Source: Microvirga sp. (GTDB lineage: Bacteria; Pseudomonadota; Alphaproteobacteria; Rhizobiales; Beijerinckiaceae). Taken from it: a DNA stretch of 64,000 bases. Below, piece by piece: positions 8,499 through 16,845 of this stretch (position 1 is its first letter; each line of letters begins with the position of its first letter). The notes beneath the pieces are model-generated. The model searched no databases. It saw nothing but the letters and a program-made list of their open reading frames with translations, and was not told where the DNA came from. Made by a program: the position numbers and the translations under genes. Location: positions 62,001 through 126,000 of the forward strand of contig NZ_JACXAB010000002.1 of NCBI RefSeq assembly GCF_014699075.1, given 5' to 3'.

Positions 8499-9530
8499 TC
8501 AGCGGAAATTTATCCCGCTGCGCATTGCGAAGGCCGACATTTTCCGACGAGCCGGCTTGGCGTCGAGCTTCTCAGGCTTCTCGTAGGTGATCTTGGCGCA
8601 ATGGGCGCAGTACGGCTTGCCGGTCATGGCCGGCTCGCCGCAATAGATCATTGAGACGCCTGTTCCTTCGACTGGGTATCGGCAGTGATTTTCACGCAAC
8701 TCGAAGATCATGGGGCACTTGGAGAGGTCGCGCTCTGTCGCCTGCTCGGTAACTGCAACAACCTCCTCGGTCACAACAGGAGCGGACTCCTCGACGATGA
8801 CCACTGCAGGGGCGGGAGCCTCGATAGAAGGGAGGATGATCTCAGCGATTGGAGCAGACAGTGTTTCCAGAACGGGGACTTCGACAGCGACCACGACAGG
8901 CTCGGCGGCCGTTTCCGGAGAGGCCTTGGCCTTCTGGGCGCGCTTCTTGTACTGACGGATGAAGGCCGCACCTGCCGAGTTGAGCGTCGTGTCGGGGGTT
9001 GCCGGCAGATCGAAGAGGCCTGGCAGATGAGGAGCAGCTTCCTGCTTCGTCTTCCGGACAGCCGGCTTGCGGATGATGCGGGGTGCATCGGGGGACCGGG
9101 CTTCGCGGGTGTCGGGCAGAGCCAGAACGACTTCCCGGACGGCTTGGCCTCGTTCCAGGAGGCGCTTGCCGATTGATCGCGCCTTGGGAACATGACTGTG
9201 GGAGGGCCTCTGGTCACCCAATTGGATGCCCCGCCGCCAGCAGATCCCGAGTACCTGGGACCGTGTTAACCCAAGCCGTTCACCGATCGCCTCCGCCGAA
9301 AGCTTATTGCCGACGAGCGTTTTGATCTTCTCGACTGTTTGATCGTCCCAGATACCTCGGACTTTCTTCGGGGTGTCCGGAACAACAGATTGTTGGGAGG
9401 CGACGACGGCCGGAAATCCGGTGGGGTAACGAGTGGCCGAGTGTTGCAAGGTTTTCATCGTAGCGACCTTGTTTACCCAAACGTCCGCTTTCGCATTCCG
9501 TCGCTTGAGACGGGCGTTTGTGTCGTTCAT
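8499..9530 (-). CDS. GcrA-like cell-cycle regulator, extended form
   Basis: A 343-aa protein. Residues about 58-105 resemble the GcrA helix-turn-helix (IWDDQTVEKIKTLV...LSAEAIGERLGLTRSQVLGICWRRG). Near the C-terminus (about 280-325) is a GcrA-like block with CRYP, YCGEP, GKPYCAHCAKITY, matching the conserved C-terminal sigma70-interaction region. Chromosomal GcrA is about 170-175 aa; here a long Ala/Pro/Val-rich linker separates the two parts. GcrA is known as a regulator that works with sigma70 at promoters methylated by CcrM on GANTC. A plasmid-borne version may couple plasmid genes to the host cell cycle; this is inference. It sits upstream of ssb and the methyltransferases on the same strand. 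Confidence 0.75.
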   Translation of the reverse strand: MNDTNARLKRRNAKADVWVNKVATMKTLQHSATRYPTGFPAVVASQQSVVPDTPKKVRGIWDDQTVEKIKTLVGNKLSAEAIGERLGLTRSQVLGICWRRGIQLGDQRPSHSHVPKARSIGKRLLERGQAVREVVLALPDTREARSPDAPRIIRKPAVRKTKQEAAPHLPGLFDLPATPDTTLNSAGAAFIRQYKKRAQKAKASPETAAEPVVVAVEVPVLETLSAPIAEIILPSIEAPAPAVVIVEESAPVVTEEVVAVTEQATERDLSKCPMIFELRENHCRYPVEGTGVSMIYCGEPAMTGKPYCAHCAKITYEKPEKLDAKPARRKMSAFAMRSGINFR

Positions 9531-9742
9531 CGATGATCATGAACTGCGCGCGAGGCGAGGCCTGATCCTGGTTAAGCCTGTGACGTTGTTATTGTTTGGT
9601 GTCACAAGAAGGGCCCGGTTCCTTGGCTCCCACTCGGTCATCGAATGGTAAGCTTGCCAAATCCGCCGGATCATCTAGCGGTTAGCCGAGCTCCAATGTG
9701 GCTAAACTATGCCGAGGAGCTATCGAACCGTCAAGACAAAAC

Positions 9743-9840
9743 GAATTAAAAACAGGAATGCCGACCGTTAAATCGTGCATGCCCGAATTGAGTCGTGAGC
9801 AATGGAGCCTCGGCACCGGCACGGCTCCTCTGCTCCTTTT
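9743..9840 (+). ncRNA. Candidate small RNA with terminator hairpin
   Basis: The 319-bp gap 9531-9849 holds no convincing ORF. On the plus strand the recurrent element GAATTAAAA (9743-9751) is followed, about 50 bases later, by a hairpin (GAGC..GGAGCC / GGCTCC..GCTC, 9797-9835) and then TTTT. The T run is on the plus strand, so the hairpin is not an obvious terminator for the minus-strand AAA+ gene ending at 9850. This fits a short plus-strand transcript of about 85 nt, but no clear -35 box was identified. Confidence 0.3.
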
Positions 9841-9849
9841 ATAAAGGAA

Positions 9850-11787
9850 TCAATGGGTTACAAAGCCGATGCGCGGACTTTGGGATTTCTTGTGTGAAAG
9901 TTCATCACGCAGGGCATCCACAAACCAATTCGGGTCATCGTTAATCCCGAGGATATTGGCCCGCTTGCGGACTACGTCGAAGTCGCCAGGAGTGAGGTGT
10001 TCAAGGTGGAGGACCTCCCGCGGGGCCGGCAGTGAGAAGAAGCGGGTAAAGGCTCTCGCGGCGAGTTCCGGGGTGAGGGCCTGGAAATCGAGCTTGAAAA
10101 CGAAGCGCCTCAGGATTGCCGGATCGATGTCCCTTTTGTGGTTCGTGGAGCAGAAGACCGGGAGGTCATGGCTGTCCAGGTGGGTCAGAAAGGCGTTGGT
10201 GAGAGTCTTCTGGTAGTCGTGGGTGGCCGTTTCGCGATCGGCAAACATCGACTCTACCTCGTCCATGACGATGGCGAAGTTGTGCCTTCTGGCATCGGCA
10301 AACATCTTGTCGATGGCCTTTTCCGACTCGCTCAGCCAGCGGCTGGTCAGATCGGCGTAGCGATAGACTTTCGACTGATACCCCATGGCATGGGCGGCAT
10401 AGCGGGCGAAAGCGCTCTTGCCGGTCCCGGCGACACCGTCGATGAGAACAGGCATCTGCCCTCTAGGGGCGGCTTTCATGCGCTCGAGGAGCTCGGCGAG
10501 GTTCTCCTTGCAGACATATAGCGAGAAATCCAGGTCGGCGACCGCGATCGCAGGAGCCAGCGAGGCAGAGGAGCGGGCAAGGACTTCCATTGCGGCCTGG
10601 GCCGAGCCGGTCATCACCGTCGAGTAGACGGCTTGGCGCCGCTGGGAAGGGGATAGATCCATTCGCGCGATTGCCACGATTCCGCTTTCTGGGATCGTTT
10701 GACCAGGAATGGAGGCTGCCACGGCCCTGATCTCGGCAATCTTATCGTCAAAGGACGGCTGTGGAATCTGGTAGGCAAGGGTGAGGCGGTTTGCGATTGT
10801 TCCGATCAAGGGGACCTGGGCGCGAGCCGGACCAATGATTGGTGTTTTGCCGAAGCTGATGATGGACCCGAGAGTGGCATGGGCGAGGTTCGGCCCAGTG
10901 TCATAGCCTTTGATGAGTTCAGGATCATCTGCGCTCATCATCGGCTCATTCGAGGGAGCAGCCTCGAACAGGGCGGGGTGATCCGGAACGAGAATAGCGG
11001 CTGGCTGGTCACCGTAAGCGGCGGCAAGGATCGCGATTTCCATGATGACGTCGCGGGTTTCCCGCCCAAGACGGAAGACGGGGATGGGAATGATGCCGTG
11101 GGATGCGAGGACGTGTTGAACCCGGGAGGCGGCGTGTGCCAGATCCTCGCCCGGATGGTAGGTCGAGACAAATCCAGGAACAGTGTCCCGGGAAGCTTCT
11201 CGGAGCGAATAATATCTCACCAGAGCTGCCGTCAGCTTATCCTGGATGTCGGGGACCACGCCTGGCGTCTGGACTGCGGCGCCATCGAGCGCGATCGAGA
11301 GCGAATGAAGGTTGTGGCGAAGGCTGACGACTCCGTTGTCGACGTGCAGGATCTTGAGCATGGCCGCCGGTAGAGCGTTTATCTCGGTTCCCAAAGTCTC
11401 CGCATCCGTTGCCCAATTGGCGGCGTCAATTTCGTTTTGGAGGACCGCAAGAGCGGAGATCAGCAGGGCCTCAGAAGAAACCTCGTCCGCTTCGGGAGGG
11501 CGGAACATCGGATTTGCGCCGTCCTCATCCCTGCAAGCCGTGAGCAGCTTGCTAAACTGCGGGTAGCGGCGATCCATCAGGGTTGTGAGGACGGGCCACT
11601 GGAGGGAGGGTTTGCCATCGGACAGAATGACAGCAAGGCGTTCTATAGCTTTAAGATCAGCAGCGAAGAGTTCATCGGTCGCAACGCGACCGGACCACTC
11701 ATGATGCAGGCTGGCCCAGTCCTGGCCTACGGGCTGCGCGTTGAACGCACGAGATAACATTGCGACGAGATAAAAAGCGAAAGTCAT
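9850..11787 (-). CDS. AAA+ ATPase
   Basis: A 645-aa protein whose last 230 residues are an AAA+ module: Walker A DGVAGTGKSA near residue 447, Walker B FAIVMDEVES, sensor-1-like FCSTNHK, and an arginine-finger-like DPAILRRF, followed by a small helical lid. The pattern is close to FtsH/Vps4/CbbX-type ATPases. The first 430 residues are not recognised; they are helical, with an N-terminal hydrophobic stretch that may associate with membrane (MTFAFYLVAML). AAA+ proteins of this type remodel protein complexes using ATP; the substrate is unknown. The gene precedes no other in its operon, and the bitopic protein gene 11853-13232 lies 65 bases upstream, so they may act together. Confidence 0.8.
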   Translation of the reverse strand: MTFAFYLVAMLSRAFNAQPVGQDWASLHHEWSGRVATDELFAADLKAIERLAVILSDGKPSLQWPVLTTLMDRRYPQFSKLLTACRDEDGANPMFRPPEADEVSSEALLISALAVLQNEIDAANWATDAETLGTEINALPAAMLKILHVDNGVVSLRHNLHSLSIALDGAAVQTPGVVPDIQDKLTAALVRYYSLREASRDTVPGFVSTYHPGEDLAHAASRVQHVLASHGIIPIPVFRLGRETRDVIMEIAILAAAYGDQPAAILVPDHPALFEAAPSNEPMMSADDPELIKGYDTGPNLAHATLGSIISFGKTPIIGPARAQVPLIGTIANRLTLAYQIPQPSFDDKIAEIRAVAASIPGQTIPESGIVAIARMDLSPSQRRQAVYSTVMTGSAQAAMEVLARSSASLAPAIAVADLDFSLYVCKENLAELLERMKAAPRGQMPVLIDGVAGTGKSAFARYAAHAMGYQSKVYRYADLTSRWLSESEKAIDKMFADARRHNFAIVMDEVESMFADRETATHDYQKTLTNAFLTHLDSHDLPVFCSTNHKRDIDPAILRRFVFKLDFQALTPELAARAFTRFFSLPAPREVLHLEHLTPGDFDVVRKRANILGINDDPNWFVDALRDELSHKKSQSPRIGFVTH

Positions 11788-11839
11788 TTTGACCCTTGGC
11801 GTGAAGCGGGTTTCTTTGGGGTTTGGAAAGAAGGTAGGT

Positions 11840-11870
11840 GCGGAATTAGGTCTTACCGACCTAACTCCGC
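11840..11870 (-). repeat. Inverted repeat spanning a stop codon
   Basis: GCGGAATTAGGTC and GACCTAACTCCGC pair at 12 of 13 positions with a 5-base loop. The structure spans the stop codon of the 11853-13232 gene. It has no T run, so it may be an mRNA-stabilising or regulatory hairpin rather than an intrinsic terminator. Confidence 0.5.
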
Positions 11871-13232
11871 CTTGGCCTGGGTCTGAGGCTTGATGGTGTT
11901 GATGCGCTGAGGCGAGTTGTTCACTTTGGCATCCTGCGAGAAGTATTCCGGCGGGATGCCGTTCTCGAAGATGGCAATCCGGCAGTCTGGGGTAAGGGCT
12001 AGACGCTCGACCTCGTTTCCGCGCAGAGCGATAATTCCGTCGGCCTTTGCGACCTGCACGGGCAGCTGCTGGCGAGGCTGAACGTTCTTCAGCATACCGG
12101 CAATGGTGCCATTGCGGCGGAATGAAACCAGATCGACCGCAAAATTCAAATCACGGGTCATGAAGTCGAAGGTGGTCTCGGCACTCAGCACCGTGGCAAA
12201 GCCGGTCGACGGCGCCATTGTCGCGCGGTGGGACAGGCCAACAGCGGCCCGTACCGGGGAACTGGCGAACTCCACGGCGATCGGATGCATGGCGGTCGGG
12301 CAGACAAAGGCGGCGGCCCGAATTACGTTGTTTGTGAAGCATCCGTCCATCGAGGGCTGCTGGGCACAGATCGAGCCGTCGCTGCTGGGCTCGGTCGAGC
12401 CTGTCGTCAGCGAGACGCGGCTGATCAGATCGTTCTGGACATGAGAGACGATCTTCTTGGCCTCCGGAACGGCCTCAAGGATCTTGCCTGGATTGCCCAT
12501 TGTGAGCGCAACAGCAGCTGCAGCGCTCATCATCCCAAGGATCACCATCGACCCCTTGCGGCTCTTCGGAGGCTGGTTCTTATTCATGAGGCGCTGGCGG
12601 AAAGCTTCCTCTTCGCCGACCGAAATCCCGGTGCCCCAGTCATGATCGTAGGAGACATGAACGTCGTGCTGAGACCGACGGCGCCAGGGCCAGCGACGGG
12701 CCTTTCGCTCACGTACAGCCGGGAGGGGAGCAGGAAGGGCAGTCCCTGCTTCTAGAGCGGGATCCTGGCCAACGGACTCGTCCTTCTGACCCTCCTCGTC
12801 CGTGGCCGCTTCCTGGATAAGAAAGTCCGGAAGGGGGCCGAAGGACTCCAGGTGAGGATCATGAACGTCGATCACCGGGTTATCCGGATCAACGGCAGTG
12901 GTCTCAGACCCGGGCTCGAGGGCAAGGCTCGGGGCAGCATCGTTGACGGCGATGTCTGTCACGGAAGCGTTTGGCGTGTCGGTTGCCGTTTCACTTGGCA
13001 ACCGCAGGGGGACCCCGGAGAAACCGCCGGCCAGGACAACGAATTCATTCTCCCGAACTTCGTCAACGGGATCAGGCTTCTTGCCATCAGCAGGCTCATG
13101 GAGATGGCCGCCGGCGAGCTGCACGAAGGCATCATCGACATCCGCCTCCGAAAAAGAGGATACAAGGCTCTCCTTGGCCGAAGGACCAGCAGCAGAGCCA
13201 AAGGAGGACGGGAAAAATCGCTTGAGGTTCAT
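11853..13232 (-). CDS. Bitopic membrane protein, unknown function
   Basis: A 459-aa protein when started at ATG 13232, five bases after the end of tadD. A longer frame exists but would overlap tadD by about 90 bases. About 210 acidic, proline-rich residues come first, then a basic patch (RKARRWPWRRRS), then one transmembrane helix (SMVILGMMSAAAAVALTM), and a presumably periplasmic domain with several Cys (SICAQQPSMDGCF, AFVCP, PDCRI) that could form disulfides. This topology recalls envelope-spanning secretion proteins, but no family was recognised. Its position between tadD and an AAA+ ATPase suggests an envelope assembly role, by inference. Confidence 0.6.
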   Translation of the reverse strand: MNLKRFFPSSFGSAAGPSAKESLVSSFSEADVDDAFVQLAGGHLHEPADGKKPDPVDEVRENEFVVLAGGFSGVPLRLPSETATDTPNASVTDIAVNDAAPSLALEPGSETTAVDPDNPVIDVHDPHLESFGPLPDFLIQEAATDEEGQKDESVGQDPALEAGTALPAPLPAVRERKARRWPWRRRSQHDVHVSYDHDWGTGISVGEEEAFRQRLMNKNQPPKSRKGSMVILGMMSAAAAVALTMGNPGKILEAVPEAKKIVSHVQNDLISRVSLTTGSTEPSSDGSICAQQPSMDGCFTNNVIRAAAFVCPTAMHPIAVEFASSPVRAAVGLSHRATMAPSTGFATVLSAETTFDFMTRDLNFAVDLVSFRRNGTIAGMLKNVQPRQQLPVQVAKADGIIALRGNEVERLALTPDCRIAIFENGIPPEYFSQDAKVNNSPQRINTIKPQTQAKAELGR

Positions 13233-13236
13233 AGCA

Positions 13237-13992
13237 TCAGGCCCGCTTTGCAGCCTTGCCCTCAGAACGGGCATTCGGCGAGCCGAGGCTCTTGAGGTAG
13301 GCGATATGCGCGTCGATCTCGGCATCCGCGATATCGGTTTTGAGAAGCTCCTTCGCCTCTGGCTCCTTGCCGGTCATCACTAGAACGACCGCGAGGTTCT
13401 GCCGGACCTTCTGATCGGCACCAGGAGCCGCAGAAGCCTTACGGAGGTACTGTTCCGCCGAAGCCATGTCGCCGGTCACGGCAAAGGACAGGCCCATGTT
13501 GGTCAGGACCATAGGGTCATCCGGCTGGATCTTGAGTGCCGATGTATAAAGAGAACGAGCCCGGTTGTGGTCCCCGGCCTGGTCGGCAATAACGCCCTGA
13601 GCAGAGAGCACACGCCAGTCTGGGTTGTCGGGCGTATGGGCACGGCTCAGCACATTAGAGGCGAGATCTGGCTTGCCAACGGCGATGAGAGACTTGCCGT
13701 AGGCGGCCACAACCCCCTTATCATTTGGGAAGCGAAGGGCCGTCTGCTGGAGAACGGCTGCGGCCTCCTCGTTGCGGTCGAGGGAGTTCAGCACCTTTGC
13801 ATAGGCGAGGGCGGCTTCCGGGTTGTCGGGCTGGGAGCGATAGGCATCCCCCAGGCGCTCGGCTTCCGAGCGGATCTGCTCCTGCGAGGTCTGGCTGGAG
13901 AAGCCCAGGCTGCCGGTCGTCGTGGTGCAGGCTGACGCGAGTGTTCCGACAGCTGCAACCAGCGCGGCGCGGAGAAGGAGGCTGTGTCTCAT
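13237..13992 (-). CDS. tadD: Tad pilus assembly lipoprotein with TPR repeats (TadD)
   Basis: A 251-aa lipoprotein: a signal peptide with lipobox LASAC (Cys at about residue 22), followed by four or five tetratricopeptide repeats (for example NPEAALAYAKVLNSLDRNEEAA and DPMVLTNMGLSFAVTGDMASA). TadD-type TPR lipoproteins act at the outer membrane in Flp pilus biogenesis, where they are needed for secretin function. The rest of the tad/cpa locus is at 42-58 kb, so this gene is displaced by about 29 kb. The element AACACGAATC lies 23 bases upstream of the start, and similar elements precede tadA and cpaB. Confidence 0.82.
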   Translation of the reverse strand: MRHSLLLRAALVAAVGTLASACTTTTGSLGFSSQTSQEQIRSEAERLGDAYRSQPDNPEAALAYAKVLNSLDRNEEAAAVLQQTALRFPNDKGVVAAYGKSLIAVGKPDLASNVLSRAHTPDNPDWRVLSAQGVIADQAGDHNRARSLYTSALKIQPDDPMVLTNMGLSFAVTGDMASAEQYLRKASAAPGADQKVRQNLAVVLVMTGKEPEAKELLKTDIADAEIDAHIAYLKSLGSPNARSEGKAAKRA

Positions 13993-14015
13993 GGAATTGT
14001 CCCGGTTAAATAGAC

Positions 14016-14025
14016 GATTCGTGTT
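14016..14025 (-). promoter_or_regulatory. AACACGAATC element upstream of tadD
   Basis: The minus-strand sequence AACACGAATC lies 23 bases before the tadD start. The same ten bases occur 23 bases before cpaB (58459-58468), and AACACGAATT lies 19 bases before tadA (53994-54003). It also contains a GANTC site. Its role as promoter or operator is inferred from this shared position. Confidence 0.35.
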
Positions 14026-14052
14026 TTTCTATTTCGTCCCTTGTCGCATTTT

Positions 14053-14424
14053 TCAGGCGCGAAGGGAAACTTCTTGAGGCTGGCTTGCGCCGTAATTCGA
14101 GCTAAGGATTGCTGGGACGATCACCTGTTCAGGCCAAAGGTGGGGGTCTAGTGCACTGTTTGCGTGACGATCGGCGTTGCCATGAGATGCCAAAACTTCA
14201 ATGAGCCCATTGGGTTGTTCCACAATGAGCGGCGATGGCAGCACAAAAAGCGACGGGCGAGTTAACGATGATTCCGAGAACTGAACCGGGGTCATCATGA
14301 TCAGTGCCTCGGGATAGTCTTGGCTAAGACTGACGGCTGTCCTTTGTGCGTACAGACCTTCGTAGGAAGCAAAGAGGGGAAAGCTGCCTGCCGAATTTTC
14401 CAGCGAGACGAGATACGCGAGCAT
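14053..14424 (-). CDS. Hypothetical protein, 123 aa
   Basis: Not recognised. A soluble, rather hydrophobic protein without a clear signal peptide. The sequence alternates short strands (EALIMMTPVQF, PSLFVLPSPLIVEQ), suggesting a compact alpha/beta fold. It begins with ATG at 14424 directly after GAATC. It lies upstream of tadD on the same strand with a 60-bp gap. Codon use and base composition are less GC-rich than in neighbouring genes, which raises some doubt that it is real. Confidence 0.4.
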   Translation of the reverse strand: MLAYLVSLENSAGSFPLFASYEGLYAQRTAVSLSQDYPEALIMMTPVQFSESSLTRPSLFVLPSPLIVEQPNGLIEVLASHGNADRHANSALDPHLWPEQVIVPAILSSNYGASQPQEVSLRA

Positions 14425-14995
14425 GATTCGAGAATGTCCTGTTGTTGGTTCTAGTTATCGGACGTGGAAAAGTGAGCAGATGGGACTAAATCGGCTCGAC
14501 ATTGGAGCCAGCGGGAAAAAAAGATCTACTTCCTGAACGGCAATTGTCGCGGCTGCTGATCTTTGCGAAAGCTAGTGCAGCGATCTACTGGTTATTTGCA
14601 GGGCAGCAGGATTTCGAGCCATCTTCGCTCACATCTACCTGCAACCTCATTTTGGTCTTCCGCATTTTATTTCGGGCTACTGCCAATTTCCTCTCCGATA
14701 GAATTGGGATGCTTGCCTGAAGGTGGAGCCGTGCAGAAGCGCGGGTCGAACTGCCAATTCACTCTGCTGATTTCTGGCCACAGGAAAGTAACAAATTTGT
14801 AGTTCCCACCGCTTTCAAGATTGATCGTGGCAGGGGATTAGGGAGTTCTATCACCTGAATAGATATGGTGGTTTTTGCGATAGCTCAGGACAAGTTGAGA
14901 ACCGATGGTTACATACTATGGACTGAGCGATTTTAAACCCAGGGCCCCGGCGTCAAGAGGACAGCCATTGCATTTCTTAAATTCGGCTGGCATGT
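14425..14995. other. 571-bp gap without convincing genes
   Basis: This stretch downstream of repC is AT-richer than its surroundings. It contains short open frames on the plus strand (14502-14720, 14563-14802), but without good ribosome binding sites or recognisable products. No strong terminator for repC was seen. Confidence 0.5.
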
Positions 14996-16429
14996 TCACG
15001 ACGAACCCGGCGTGTCGGCTCTTTCCTGGTTGAGCCAACATTGTCGAAACGGGTCTACGCCCGTCACACTAGGCGGAACTGACAGTCGTTGATGCTTATC
15101 CGACATGTCGTTCCGCCTCTCTTTTTTTGCGAACAGCATCGAGGGAGACGACACCTTCAGTGGGTGGTTCACTGGGGCTGCAGCCATTTTGAGCACGACG
15201 TCGAGCATCTGGGTTCGCTGGGAGGCGCCTGACGTGGCGATCCGATGGAGGTACCCGCCGGGGCTCGAGATCCGGCCTTCCTCGTGACCCTGCAGAATAA
15301 CGAGCAAGGCAAGGGAAGCGTCGACCGCGCCGAGAGAGCGCTGGGCCTCTTCCCAGAGCTTGCTGGAGATCCCCAGCATCCCGCGGAGCTGGTGGACCGT
15401 AATGGCAAGCTTCTGCACCGATGAGTAGGCGTCTGGATAATAGGCCAGGAGGGCAGGGCATCCCTTCTTGAGGAGGTTTAGATCGAGGCTCCGTTCCCTG
15501 GTGACGCCCTGATTGAGAGATGTCGAAGCCTTAGAACGGTCCTGCCTGAGCTCGCATGCCGATGAGGGCGTAACCTCGATGCCTGGCTCCGCCTCGGTAG
15601 CCCCTTGATTCAAAGATTCCCTATTATTCTGGATCTTAGTTTTAAGGGTGAATCTTTCGTCACCCGCGGGCGAAGGAATCTCGTCCAAAGAAGCTGAATT
15701 GAGATGCTGATCCCAAGCGCCCTGTGCCGAAACCTCGAGAGAAATCAAAGAGGAGAGCAGGCAATGGAGAGTGGACAGCGGGGTTTTGGTCGAGCGGGCC
15801 GGGCGGACGAGGGCAAGACCGTACTGGTCCCCAAGCGCGGCGAGCGTGTCTGAAAGGGACGACCACGGGCCGGCGATCTCAAGATCGAGACCGCCGCTGA
15901 TGAGGCGGATCAGTTTAATTCGGGCCTCGGAGATGAGCTGAGCGAGTTTCTTGCGCTCGGCGATTCCCGTCTCATGGGCCGCGGCCAATTCGAGGAGTTG
16001 CTCACGACGGATCAGAAGTGGGGACAGATTGATGCCGCAGGCCTGAACGATCCGACCCTCAACCCGGGTGCCGAAGCGCTTGCGGGTGGCACTGTCGCTG
16101 TGGGTGATGAGGCCCATCTGGACCAGGCGGCGCAGGTGAACCTGGATGCTCCTGATATCGACACCGACCCGATCGGCCAGAGCCGCATTGGACGGCCAGA
16201 CCACCGGGCCGATCCTGCGGTCTTCCCAGTCAACTGCCTGAGAATGGTCGCATAATACGCTGAGCAACCGCCAGGTGGTCGGGCGGAGTTTTAGGGCGGG
16301 AGCGGCCTTCTTGAGGGCGTAGAGCACAGCCGACTTTGACGTTGGCTTTTCGTTAACGAACTTTTCTTTCACGACCCGTTCGACACGGGCATGCGCAGCC
16401 GACATCGGCCGCAATCCTTGCGGATTCAT
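14996..16429 (-). CDS. repC: Plasmid replication initiator RepC
   Basis: A 477-aa protein with the RepC family pattern: an N-terminal winged-helix region with LRPTTWRLLSVLCDH, VVWPSNAALADRVGVDIRSIQVHLRRLVQMGLI and the GRI.QACGINLSPLLIR stretch (residues about 40-145), then a central helical region and a C-terminal RP-C domain. Length is near the family norm of about 400-450. RepC initiates replication of repABC and repC-only replicons, binding an origin within its own gene. The ATG at 16429 begins the conserved N-terminus. No repA or repB lies upstream; the 730-bp leader region instead holds a candidate countertranscript RNA. This is the strongest evidence that the window is extrachromosomal. 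Confidence 0.9.
   Translation of the reverse strand: MNPQGLRPMSAAHARVERVVKEKFVNEKPTSKSAVLYALKKAAPALKLRPTTWRLLSVLCDHSQAVDWEDRRIGPVVWPSNAALADRVGVDIRSIQVHLRRLVQMGLITHSDSATRKRFGTRVEGRIVQACGINLSPLLIRREQLLELAAAHETGIAERKKLAQLISEARIKLIRLISGGLDLEIAGPWSSLSDTLAALGDQYGLALVRPARSTKTPLSTLHCLLSSLISLEVSAQGAWDQHLNSASLDEIPSPAGDERFTLKTKIQNNRESLNQGATEAEPGIEVTPSSACELRQDRSKASTSLNQGVTRERSLDLNLLKKGCPALLAYYPDAYSSVQKLAITVHQLRGMLGISSKLWEEAQRSLGAVDASLALLVILQGHEEGRISSPGGYLHRIATSGASQRTQMLDVVLKMAAAPVNHPLKVSSPSMLFAKKERRNDMSDKHQRLSVPPSVTGVDPFRQCWLNQERADTPGSS
15607..15657. other. Candidate replication origin inside repC
   Basis: A locally AT-rich patch in the middle of repC contains the inverted repeat AAAGATTC (15612-15619) and GAATCTTT (15650-15657), with three GANTC sites in 51 bp (15607, 15615, 15650). 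In repABC plasmids the origin is known to lie in an AT-rich part of repC, so this is the natural candidate here. Confidence 0.5.
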
Positions 16430-16488
16430 TGGTCTGACCCCGATTGTTTTTGGACAAGCGAGACCGATCGCCGAAACGACGTTGCCAG

Positions 16489-16517
16489 TTGACAGTGATG
16501 TCGGGGGGAACTAAAAC
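16489..16517 (+). promoter_or_regulatory. Promoter for the repC countertranscript
   Basis: TTGACA at 16489-16494 is followed, after exactly 17 bases, by TAAAAC at 16512-16517. The -35 box is perfect and the -10 is moderate. It points away from repC and into the terminated RNA ending near 16614. Confidence 0.65.
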
Positions 16518-16523
16518 GAAATC

Positions 16524-16614
16524 ACCGCTGATTTCTCTTAGTCCGGTCCCGTTGGGTTTGTCCTTTCGTCACCGGCCTCTTCAAAACCCCCGCCACGCCA
16601 ATGGCGGGGTTTTT
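16524..16614 (+). ncRNA. Candidate countertranscript (antisense) RNA of repC leader
   Basis: A promoter at 16489-16517 and a terminator at 16587-16614 define a transcript of about 90 nt antisense to the repC leader, 95-185 bases upstream of the repC start. In repABC plasmids a small antisense RNA from the repB-repC spacer lowers repC expression and acts as an incompatibility determinant. Position, size and orientation agree, although repB is missing here. No experimental support is available. Confidence 0.6.
16587..16614 (+). terminator. Terminator of the antisense RNA
   Basis: CCCCGCCA and TGGCGGGG form an 8-bp stem with a 6-base loop, followed by five T. The minus strand also carries TTTT after the same hairpin, so it could attenuate the repC transcript too. 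Confidence 0.8.
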
Positions 16615-16820
16615 GATTCTCAGGCCTTGTTCAAGCCGTTGATGTCCTCATGTGGTTGATCGTTCCGAGAAAATGCCGCCAAGCATTTCGGGCCGATTTT
16701 TTGGTGTGAATTCCGGCCCAGGACTCTTGCTCCAGGCGCGCCAATGCCTAAATTTCGAATCTCATGGGCCAAATCGATTCACACCGGCAGGGCCGGTCGA
16801 GTCAAGTGCAATCGAATTAA

Positions 16821-16845
16821 AACTCTAAATGGCCGAAATAGAGTT
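16821..16845. repeat. Inverted repeat in the repC upstream region
   Basis: AACTCTA (16821-16827) and TAGAGTT (16839-16845) are perfect inverted arms 11 bases apart, directly after GAATTAAAA. This is a possible protein-binding site between repC and the divergent HTH gene. Confidence 0.4.

Noticed and set aside
7908..8654. 248-aa plus-strand frame opposite ssb
   Set aside because: It covers ssb and part of the GcrA-like gene on the opposite strand; both have convincing domains, so it is a shadow.
14502..14802. Short plus-strand frames downstream of repC
   Set aside because: They overlap each other, lack ribosome sites and have no family; treated as noncoding.
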